Below are positions 34,884 to 46,600 of a stretch of 64,000 nt of DNA, piece after piece. Every line of letters starts with the position of its first letter. The stretch's first letter is position 1. The notes beneath the pieces are model-generated. The model made no database searches and was not told the origin of the DNA. It was given only the letters and a program-made list of their open reading frames with translations. The DNA is taken from assembly GCF_014805625.2 (NCBI RefSeq), contig NW_023998431.1:6390979-6454978 (forward strand), given 5' to 3'. The translations under genes were made by a program, and so were the position numbers. The DNA is from Glossina fuscipes. Its lineage: Eukaryota > Arthropoda > Insecta > Diptera > Glossinidae.

Positions 34884-37800
34884 GATTTTTTGAAAATAAA
34901 CTAAAATAAGAAACATAATTGGATATAAATCCTTCGCGAATTCATTTTCAAATGAAAATTATTCTCTTGTTTGCAATTTTGTAAAATCCTTTTTTAAAAA
35001 TATATATATTAAATTTTTTCTTTTTTCGTCCGCATTTTTGGTAAGCGTTCCCCGGGATAACAACTAAAACAACATTAGGCTGTCTACCTATGGAGACAAG
35101 GTCTGATCTAATTACTACAGATAGAGATGATTTTGAAGATTTTTATATGAATGCCACTGACCAGAACAAAAGATCGAGGATGGGTAGGGACGAAGTCGAT
35201 TTACCTCTAAAAGATTTAACAGTGCTCAGAGAACAGGTAGTTAATAAACCTTCTGATTTAGGTGCCAAAGCCATCCTAAACCACAATATCAATTTGTATG
35301 ACTACATTTCGCAATGCAATGTCTTAGTTTTTGTTGAAACTTGTGAAAATGTCGAAGACAAGCGTGTGAAGATCAACTCGGATCGCTTCTTTCATGATTA
35401 TTTGAACAGTTTCAATATTAATGGCTTACAAGATTTTAATGAAGGATTCGGAGTTATTCGCAACGCCCCATTGAGTATGATGTGAACCAGATCATTGAAA
35501 AAGCGGTGTCCGATATTCCCATTAATTCCGTTGTTAGGTTTCGAAGCAGAAATCCTAACAACAAGGACGATTTCATTCCCACAACGAGCATTAAAAATAA
35601 TTGTAAAAGGAAAGCCCTCCCTAAAGCGATCAAATTCAATTTTTGCAATCTACCTGTGAATAATCGGTACCCATCTTAAAGCAAAGCTTTAAATGCGGTA
35701 GATATAGGTATTTGTCGAAGTTGTGTAAAGCCAAGGAGGACAGGTGTCTGAATTGCGGGAACGCTCCCATGTGTGAAAACTATGAAACGAGCTGTTTGTC
35801 CTGCGGTTCCGGTGAGCACAACCCCTCAAACAAGTCTTCCCCGAACAGAGAGCAGGAATTAAATATCAACAAGATTATGGCCACTAAAAACCTTTCCGGC
35901 AAAGAAGTGAAACAGAAATTTTTCTCAAACTACTTTGAATATCTGGATGATAATTTCTACGATGAGAATTTCCCTTCACTGAAGAGCTCGTCCGCCGTTT
36001 TGGCCAAGGATGGTAGTGAAAATGTTAATAAGATTCCAACAAAGAAAAAATTTAATGCGGTTATTAAAAGGAAATCTGTTATTACGAAAGCTTCTCTCAG
36101 CTCACACACTAAGCCGTCTGTAGCAAGTTCTCAGCGTCCAGTGATTTCAAACAACAATTTGCGTTCTTCGGAACTTGATAAATTAATCTCTGCGATTAAA
36201 GAATGTGTCGTCCGATGATCTTTTAGGATCTTGTTAAGCAATTTGAAGAAAAAAATGTCTTATTGTGCTAATTCTCGCTACGAGTAAATCCATTTTTATT
36301 TGAAATATGATCTCGTTTTTACAATGTAATATTCAAAGTGTTCGGTGAAGATTATCAATTTTGGATTTTTACTTGAACTCAAATAATATTGATTTCTGCA
36401 TCTTAAGCGAAGTTTTTCTGAAAGATGAACATTTTTTTAAAGGTAAAGTTTCTAATTGTACCTTAGTCACCAAATGCCGGAATGACGGCTATGGTGTTGT
36501 TAGTATCCTAGATAAGAAAGGCGTCAATTTCAGACGTATTCCCTGCAATTCTGCTATTAACATTATCGTCATCAAAACCATGAATCTTAAACCAAGACTT
36601 TTCATAGCAACATGCTATTTTCCACACAGTGTTCTTGTACAAACTGTTCGTGATGAGATTCAGAGATTATGTGACTTTCTTGATAATGAACAAAATGTGA
36701 GTCTAACTGTTTATTTCAATGCTAGACGTTACTTGTATGGCGACCAGCTCTCGGCCAACAAAGGCAAAATCCTTGTAAATGCCATCAATGCCAGCAGTTT
36801 TAATGTTTTAAATAATGATAATACTACCTTTTATTGTAATCGGAGTGGTAGCACAGCGAGCAGCGTCTTGGATCTAACCTTTTCTAATTCCACTATTTTA
36901 TCATTCAACTGGAATACAACTAATGTCCCAATTCTCAAAAGTCAATACTCTTCCATTTTATTTCAAATTTGCAGCAAAGCCGTTAAAAAAATAGAAAATT
37001 TCATTTTACGTAACTTCCTTATAGACCGCCTGTCTAAAATTGATTTTCCTTCCGATTTACCATCAATTCAAAGTACTATTCAGTCTGAGATCAAGTCTGC
37101 TAGAACCAACTTTTCTCATATTGAATCCTCCTCACCTAAACCTTGGTGGAAGTCCTCCCTGTTAGCACTCTTTCGCAACCTGCAAGAAAAAAATGAATAA
37201 ATATGCCCATCCAGCCATCTTCATTAAATATATGAAAACACTGAAAGAATGGACGGCTGCAGTTAGAAAGAGAAAAAGGACACATAGGGCTACCACGATT
37301 AAAGGGTTATGTGAAAATGGCAACTCGTGTTTTTTCTGGAACTACGTTAATGGTCATCGACGTTTTAGTCGAAAATTAAACGGTTGAGCTGCGTGAAATG
37401 ACCATGATAACAAGAGATACTTAGATATGCTCAAGAACTATATTCCAAGTGCCGATCAGATTACAATACCTTAAATTCGCTTTAGTAGTCTCAACAATAC
37501 ACCCTTTTCATTGCGTGAGCTAATATATGTCTTACATACCAGAAAGAGGGCTACTGCTCAAAGTTGTCATGGAATTAAGTCAGAGCACTGTCTGGAGGAA
37601 GCTTATGTATCCTCTTGCATGCAATTAATAACTGCTAGTCTATTAACTTTATACCCTTAGATTTGCCATGTATTCAAATAGTTCCCATTCCTAAGGCAGG
37701 TAAAAGCTTAAATGATTTAAGTAGTTCTTACGCCTACCAAAAACGCAAATCTGTGAATATGTGCGTTAATGAACTATCTAAAGCCTGTCAACTAGATTAA

Positions 37801-39510
37801 GCTTGGTAGAATTCTCTTAAGCTTCTCAATTCCTCTTCAAATACGTCTGTGGATACTATATTTTTTATCCAAGCGTGCGCTGGTAAGGTTACAGACTAAA
37901 TTGAGGTGTATGGCGGTATTCCACAACGCAGTTGCTTAAGCCCCATACTCTTCGATCTATGTGCAGCTACCTTGCATAATCTTCATGATGACAAAACTCA
38001 TATTTTTCAATATGCAGATGATTTGCTAATTGTATCTGCGGATTCACCTTTTTCAGTGGCTGTGAATAACCTCTCGTTAAAGGTCAATCTTTTTTTCAAT
38101 GCATGTGATGATCTTAATTTATATTTTAACCCCAGCAAAGTAAATACTTTTCATTTTTCAAAAGTTTCTAAACGCAAAATTCGCCTCTTTATTAAAGGAA
38201 CTAAAGTTAATCAGGTGAAGTCTCTTCGATTTCTTGGCATTAAATGGCAGCCTAACTCTTCGTGGACATTAAGAGAAAGCATTCAAAGACTGCCAATCTG
38301 GATGCAATATCATCAAACTGATGACTAACAATCAGTCAGGATTACCTCCCAACAAATTTTGACTGCGTACAAAACTTTAGTCAGGTCTAAGATTGAATTT
38401 GCACATTCTACATCTTGTAACTTCCCAAAATATATTGAAAAAAGTACACAAACATTTGAAAGTAGAATGTTAAAATTTTGTACTGGACTGACACTCTCAA
38501 CTTCTCAACATTTTCTCAATGTCACTTCTGCTGAATGGCCCGTTTCCGAAAGAGCTCTTCTTTGTACTGCCAAACAATTAATTAAGGTCAAGACGATGAA
38601 TCCTTCCTTTTTTCACAAAGTTATGTCTCTCAGAGGTACTGTCTCTTGCAGCTACACATTTTGTTATCGAAAACTGCATCATATTTTTGACAAGATAAAT
38701 TCAATTCCTCTCTGGAATTTTGTTACCAACAAACATAGAGTCTTCGTGAACATTCATGAATCGATCTCTACCTCAAAGCAAAATGTCAATTTCTCTTGTT
38801 TGAGGATCGTATGTCAAGAACAATTTGTTCCTTATTAAAACAACGACTATGATATATAGACCACCGACGGCTCCGTCGAACATAATGTATCTAGCTCGTC
38901 GATAGTGGCGCATCTATCTAAAATAGTACATAGAGTCAAAGAGGCGGAAGAACATTCCTCGACTTTTATTGAATTGTTTGGATATCTGGTCACTGCGGCT
39001 TTGTTTTTAAATGAAACAGCTGACTTTCATGCAAAGAAGGCTCAAGTTGACGGGACAATTTCGTCCATGAAAGCAATGCGTCCCAATGAAGCATTATGGT
39101 CAATTCGTAACCACATCTCTCAACAACTAAATGATGAATTTAAATAGATTACCGAGTTAAATCCAATCGCCTTTTCTATAAAATAAATTCCACATTTCAA
39201 TTCAAACCCTTTTAAGAAGCTTCTTTTAATTCTTGGGAAATCAAAATTCTTTATAGAGATTCTTTCATGAGTGGTCACACTTTAAAAATGATTCGAGCTA
39301 CACCATGTGTTATTTGTGAAGTTTGCAATATGATCGAGTCTGCTGAGCATCTAATTTTCAGACGTCATAGGCATGATGGTATTAGAAATTCTTTTAGCCT
39401 CTTCAAGTTATATGCTGGTCTCCTCGACCTCTTTATAGGAAAAAATATACGCCGTCTCGGGGAACTAACTTGCTTTATTAGAAAAGCGAATTTATCTTTT
39501 TAATTCATGA
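34884..39510 (+). mobile_element. Nearly full-length I-like LINE (copy 2), inactive
   Basis: The 5' UTR matches copy 1 at 1-943 in inverse orientation. ORF1 begins at 35,090 and breaks frame at about 35,460. It resumes through 35,679 and 35,712-36,218 with Cys-rich zinc knuckles (CLNCGNAPMCENYETSCLSC) and NINKIMATKNLSGKE, as in I-type gag proteins. ORF2 spans about 36,310-39,500. It has an APE endonuclease at 36,361-37,200 (DFCILSEVFL, RNDGYGVVSIL, SVLDLTFSNS) and a linker (FFWNYVNGHRRFSRK). RT carries an internal deletion near 37,720, but THIFQYADDLLIVSA is intact at 37,998-38,042. A broken RNase H start (TTDGSVEHN) lies near 38,860. A C-terminal CxxC..EHLIF motif is at 39,310-39,360. Stops and frameshifts make it non-autonomous. 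Confidence 0.88.
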
Positions 39511-40634
39511 CGAATTTTTTTTGTTTCTTACCTTCAACCATATTTTATCTCTATAACATTTCCTTCTTGGTTTCAGTCAAAGTCTGCAACACTTTATTTT
39601 TACATCACTTTCAACAACTTAACAGTGTACAATTACAATTAACATATCGGCTTTAGCTGTTACGGCCGCACGTGTTTTGTTGCGTTTTACACATAATTCT
39701 TGTCAATAATTACTACTGTCTGTTATCTGGGCATATAAGGCACAAGTTTATTGGCTTGGTCCATCTTAGCTCAACATACCAAAAAAAAAAAGTGCGTATT
39801 ATTTCTCGCTCAGAGTTAATAATATCCTCAATATCTACAAGTGATTTACGCTGTTTTAACAATGCTTTCTTCCGTACGCTGCCCTATGTCCTGCTTAAGT
39901 TCTTCCTGTTATGATTCCATTATCGACTTTCTGGTTTTTTATGCTGAAGTATGAAATCTTATGCATTGAAGTAACAAGACATTTAAGAAGCAATAACATT
40001 TATCGTAAAAGTAATCTTTTTTTGTGTGGTTTATAAACTTAATGTATTTAATTAGAATAGCAATTTTTCAAAATTTTCATATGGGAAATGATTTTTTAAA
40101 TAATTTCTTATACAGAAATTAATGATAATAAAAATGGGTTGCCATTTTCAGGTTTATGTGCCAAGATGATGACATTATTCTTCTATTGTGAAATTTCTTT
40201 TGTAGGGTGTTAAAAAGGAGCCAATTTCGATATTATTATGTTTCTACAATTATCAAATATCATAATAAGAGAGTCTTTGCATTCTTTCGATATGTACTCA
40301 ATTGTGTCCTATTAAATTAATAATAAAACATTTCGATTTTTTCTCTTATTAGCCCTAAAGTTTTAAAGACGCTAACATACAATACACTCACCCTTAAAAT
40401 ATGCAATTTTGTTCATTCTTTTATATCGGTCTGATTATCGATTAACTTCGAAGAAATTGCAATTGCCGTCATTTGCTCGACTGTAAAAAGTTATCAAAAA
40501 AGTCTAAATGTGCATAAAATGTAAAATATACAACAACAAAGCTAAGTAAAAATAAAAAAATCAAAATATATACCGTTTGAACACAATTCAGTGAAAATTT
40601 ATTTTTGTCCCGTTTGTGTTAAAGAGAAAAAAAG
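39511..40634. other. Upstream region of highwire
   Basis: AT-rich sequence between the LINE and the first highwire codon. It should contain the highwire promoter and 5' UTR. A TCAGTG initiator-like string at 40,588-40,593, 45 bases ahead of the ATG, is a possible transcription start but has no other support. Confidence 0.4.
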
Positions 40635-43600
40635 ATGGTTGGTTTACTGAATCCCGTTAAATATGGCGGAAATTTCTATGACTTATATACGCTAAATACG
40701 AGGAGGTAATCGTTTATTTTAAAGCAATGAACTCTTTGATAACAAACATTGTTAAAATATTAAAATTTAGATTATAAAAAATGGGCTTCACGTCTGGCTT
40801 TTATTGATTTTTCAAACATATATCAAAAATATACACTTTAGTTGTGTATATACGCGTAAGAAGCGAAAAGTAGTAGAGTTGGAAACGTCTTTCTCTTTTT
40901 CATTATAGCGTATGTTGCTATGTTCATGCTTTTATTTAACAGTTATTTAGTATGTGCAACGGCTGATCCTTTTTTTGCGGCTGCAAGTTAAATGTGTTTT
41001 GGTGTCTCGTTTATAGCTTTTTTTTTCTGCAGCCAGCCAACTTTTTCTTTATCACTTTCACGCAAGAATATGGGCGATATCAACTTGTTCGTTTCCGGTT
41101 CTCTTGAAATTCGAAAATCAAATTGATATATCCTGCACCCTTGGTCCTGACTCCATGACCTCATTGCAATCTAAAAAAGAGTCCACCCCAGCTGAATGTA
41201 ATTGAATCAAGGGTGACGATATGGTTCAAATGGTTTCCAGTGCAGGCTTATTGAGCGTCTTCAATCATCGCTAGACTAATATTATGACTATAGATCCATT
41301 AAGATTGTGGTGATTGTCAAGGCAGCCAAATATCCGATCACAATCGCTACGAAGACACTCAATTTCACTTTAAAGGGAAGACTAATGAAATTTTTGAATT
41401 CCAAAAATTGTGGTCCTTTTCACTCCTTTGCATTTTGGAAGCACAAATCTACCAAAACGTGTATTAATGAATTGTCTTTTTTGATAGCCAATGAGAAAAG
41501 GACTGGTAGGAAGGTTGCTTTGCTTTCCTTGGATGTCAGTAGGGCTAATGATTGTGCAAACCTAGTAAAGCTCAATAAAATTCTTTTAAAGATTTCAGTT
41601 CCGTTGAGTGCTGGTCATGCGTGCTAAAAGTGTAAAGGTGCATGATGGCATTTCTACTCTAGAAATGCTTGAGTCGTATTCTGTTTAGTTTACACAGCCC
41701 TAATAGTCAAAAGTTATAGCAGCGTAACTTTCACTATTCTGATGAGTTTTTGATACTATCATCTGGACGTGCATTCCAAGAAAGCAACGAAGGCAGAGTC
41801 AAACAAGTATAGTTCACTTTGTTAAAGATTCCCAAAAAGTGATAGCTCTTTCCATAAAAGGATTGTGCGATGGAAAAAATCTTTCCATTTGTTGTGTACA
41901 GTCATTAACGATAATATAACCTTTTATAAGGGCATTGTGAGAAAGTATTTAACAATTGTCAATTTGAACGTAACATAATTAATGTTATGAGTAATAAACA
42001 GACAGGTTTCCCTTCAAAGAAGCCGTGAAATTATATTGCACAAGTCATTGATTTGTTTGAAAATTTAATTGGCTCATTCGACTCCATATAATAACAAGTA
42101 AGAAAGTTATATTCGGCGGGGACCGAATTTCGCATACACACCACTATTAGGTCTTTTCATTTGATAACCATATCTAAGTTATTTTTAAGTAAACATTTAT
42201 CCACTAAGTCGTGATGCCTACCATAACTATTTTAGAATTAAAAAACTTAGCTTATCACATTCTACTCTCCAAATCCTTTTATGTGATACCCATCTAGCAG
42301 CTGCTATTATGAAAGAATTAGTCAATCAAGTCGCGGGGTCCACCATATTTATCCTAGAATTGATCCACTCTTAGACAGATAATATATCTTTGTTTGAGGA
42401 GTGTAGTGAAAAAAGAAAATTTAACCACTTGTAACTTTGTGTACGACTTTTCCTATTTGTGCATGTAAAGTAAATGTGGAAAATTTCAGCCTCCTTTTTT
42501 ATAATTTCTAATAACGAGCGAAAACCCACAATTTTGTTCAGGAAAATGAAGTTGCGTTCAGTCTACGCTCCACTGCAGGCTATATCGACGATATATACTC
42601 TTTGAAGCTTCCTTTCGAGTATTACGTACGTTATGAAAAAGCAAAATGAGTACACTTCCATCCTACTGTGGTGGGCATAATAATGCACATAAAAATATTA
42701 ATTTACCGAAATATATAGAAAAGACAATACAGAGGTTTAAAAACAAAAAAGTTAAAAGATGTACGGTACTGACAGCATCGACGTATATTCTCGGCTCCAT
42801 TTGTAGCGAGTCTCCTTCGAACAACTAAAGTGGCTGAAGTTTTAAGTCCTTTGGTTTACCGAAAGCTTGCCTCTTTAAGGAATCGACCACAATATGTTGA
42901 GCTGCTCTAGTGATATCTTATTTGCTGAATTACGAAAATTTAAAGAAGGATGGAGGAATTATCGTTAAGGTTTAGTCAATTGCTTGCCATTTGACATGCC
43001 GTAGAACTAATCATTACAATACCTCGAAGTAAATTTGAAATTGTTTCTGCCAGCAGGTCAGCTTTATTTTCGATACGTAAAGCAGACCCTGATAATCAAG
43101 ACGTTTTTGAATATTAAACGATACCGATACCGAAAACTGCTATCGGGTCTGAAAGTTTTACAAAACTAAGGTACTTTACAACTGTGCAGAGTAAAGAGTG
43201 ACTACAGTTATGACATAATGTACTTGAAAATGATGCCTTCGTCACGAAATTATATATGTGAAATCCGCAATGCAAAAAAAATCTGCTGAACATCCTATTT
43301 TCGAATGTTTCAAATTTGAATTCGAAGATGGTTTGAATTCAAAGCCCCTTTAATTATATAATAACTTTTATTAGATTTGTGGTACTCGCAGCAATGCTCA
43401 TCTCGGGGAGCTTGCTTCCCTGCCTTAACCAATATTTGCCTATCACTATTTGAAATTTTGCTGGAACTTGTTCACAATTGCATATTAATATTAGGGTATA
43501 ATAAATTGAAAAAATTGTTTTGTACTTTTTCTCTTAAATCTTTATATTAAGTTGCGAATAGCCAAATTTTGCGTATTTGATCTCATATCGCTTACCATGC

Positions 43601-46600
43601 GCCCTACAGAAAACATTATGCAAAATTTTGAGCTTTGACTGTACAGTACCAAGTACGGTTATGGGTTGACAGCGGAACAGAGCTTCTCATATTTGACATT
43701 CTGTTACATCAGTCTCTACCAATGCTCAAATGATTATGAATTTAATTTTGACTTAACTGGTCCAATCCATTTCCAAACAAACCAAACAAAAAAAAAAATA
43801 AAAAAAAAGAAGAAATTTGAAAAGAACGTTTTAAAATTTCTTAAATTTTCCTTTTAGGAAGTTTCAAAACGATCGTAAAAATCATTTAAAACGCAAAACC
43901 AAAGATAGGAAAGTTGCGCCGCCTATCGTAGATCCTAATCCCGAACATCGCAATGTTAACCCTTTGGATCCACCGTTAATAAAAGAACAATTACTTTTGT
44001 GTCCTGCATTTCCGGTGGCTCATATCGAACTGCAGCCGAATGCGTCACAATTTACAATTTTTTCAGTTATACGATCGACAGTTCTAGAAGCGGAGACCCG
44101 CCGTTTATTGTTTTATGAGCTAAGATATTTACCCACAACTAGCTCTTCATGTTGTTTGTTATGCACTGATACCTGCTTGGCTAGCAACCATGCTGAATGT
44201 TCTTGTCGTGTTTCTGCATCTATACAAACGGTAGTTGGTTCTAGCGGAGAGAAACGTACACGACAGGATTCCGCCAATAGTGATATAGATTCAGAAACTG
44301 AAGAAATCAGTGAAAAAGACGTAAAACCTGTTGTCGTCCCTTTAATAGTAGGGGCTGGTTTGCGTAGCCTTTTTGAATTGATATCCGAAACACGGCACAT
44401 TCAGCCCACACTTTGCTCAAAGGCGCTAAAAGCTTTATTAGATGTTATCCAAGGCCAGCAACCAGAATCGTTTAAACGAGAGCCCGAAGAATTAATAAAT
44501 CCCTTGTATGATTTATTACTTGATTTAACGACAATGACAACTACGACTGCAGCTGAGGGGGACTGGTCCGGCATAGCTTGTTCTGCTTTATTGGGTTTGT
44601 GCATTGCACGCGGTGACACCAGTCGCATGCTAAAAGCCATTGCCGCCGTCTTAATGTCATCTTGGCAATTGTCCAGTCAACGCATACAAATGCCTGCCGT
44701 TTTAAGTATGTTGCAACGCACAGTGATTAGTGCAGCATTGGCTAACCCATTATGTCCTGATTTCCATAATAAGGGAATACCTCACAGCTCGCTAATAGAT
44801 GAGGTAAATGTGAAAGCGTACTGATTTGCTAGTTATTATAACTAATATTGCGCTAAACAATATCTTTCAGTTTTGCATAAAAGCTCCTTTAGTGGGATTT
44901 TCGGAACCAGCCTTGGCTTCGGACGGTACATATCTCTATTTGCTATTAGGTGGTTGTTTGCTTAAAGTTGGAACTGGTTACAATGGTTCATATAAAGGTC
45001 ATATCTACGCTCAAAATGACGAATTTACCAAGGAAAAAACTGGCTGGTTGGGCTTCAGTGGCGATCAATTATATTATCGACGTAATTCCAAACGAAATGC
45101 CGATCATTTGCATTTGATCAATACTGAGTCATTAACCATCAAAAGCATGAATCCGGTCAATATGTTGCCCATACGCGAGGGCTTCAACTACACCTTATTT
45201 ACCGATGAGGATTCATTGAACGCCATCTGTACCAATAGAGATGTAAGTTCTTATTTAAAAATGTTAGACATCTGAATAATCATTTATATGTTTAAAAAGG
45301 ATACTTTGATGGTGCGCCGATTAAATATTTGCCCACAAAATCGTGTCAGTGATAGAGATATGGCTACACCAGCAGAATTACCTTTGCAGTTATCACGCAA
45401 AAGGTTTCGAACTTTGGGTTATGCCACATTCGAAGAGGAAGTCTTAAACCAAAATCAAATTTTGAAAATTCAGTCTTCTTATAACGTATTTGAACCAAAA
45501 ATACCGAATGACGTTGATCTTCAGGAAATTGTATGTGGTAAAGAGTTTGGTCTAGTTTGCGCCACCAATGGCAAAGTTTACTATTATGGCAAATCGGGAG
45601 CGTTGGGATTAAAATCAGTTGGCCGCACGCCTATCATGAAACTCACTGAGTTGATTATTTCTAAGGTGTCCCGCATCCTTCATGTGGCACTAGGTCATGA
45701 TGGCATTCATGCCATTTTAGTTAACGATGATGGTACCGTGTATTTTGCTGGTACAGCTCGCCGTGGTGAAGACGGTGACATTTCAAAAAATCGTCGCCAA
45801 CCTAAAGCTGTAAAACCGAAGAAAATGGCAAAAATTGAAGGTCATGTTATCGTCCAAGCAGCTTCTAACAATGGCACTTCAGCTTTTGTAACCAAATCTG
45901 GGAAATTGATTATGTATGGGAAAGATACAGTGCATTGTGACGCTCAGGGTTTCGTAAGTGACTTTTCTGATCAGCACATGCAGAAGGTAGCCTTGGGTAA
46001 AGCTCATTGCGTAGCTTTGAACGCTAAAGGACAAGTATTTACTTTCGGTCTCAATAACAAAGGACAGTGCGGTCACGTTTTTATTAAAGCTAAAGACATT
46101 AACGCGGTTTTTATACCTTCTATAGACAGCAATAGCTCGGGCAAAAGTCAAACACCTGTGAAAAAACTTAAATTTGATTTTTCAAATTTATGCGACTACG
46201 ACGATCATAACGTGGTCCAGGGTCAATGTCGAGTATGTATTTTATGCAAGGAGTGCACAGGATACAATGTGTCTTGTGTGTCTACTCTAAATGTGCCCTT
46301 GGAAGAAAGAATCTCAGGAGCGTAAGTTTTAAATAATTAAATACAGGGAAGAGAAGAATAAAAGAACCGCCGATTATCTCTGCATATATATGTAGTTCTT
46401 TTAATTATTTTCTCCTAATCGAATTCCGCTTTATCTTTAAATTGCTTTCAACTCAATAATGATAACTTTCTTGGATGAAATTTTTTGGATAAAATTTTTA
46501 GGCTTTGTGCTTGTGGCCATGGAGATGCTGGTTGTTCTAAATGTGGCTTGTGTGCTGCTTGTATTGCTGTACAAGAAGCGGATAATGGTAACAAATTTTG

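Noticed and set aside
44113..44640. Minus-strand open frames within highwire exon 2
   Set aside because: Antisense shadows of a long conserved exon.
45300..45360. Alternative frame at the start of highwire exon 4 (YFDGAPIKYLPTKSC)
   Set aside because: It looks protein-like but stops after a few codons; the phase-0 frame stays open for over 1 kb and matches the junction.
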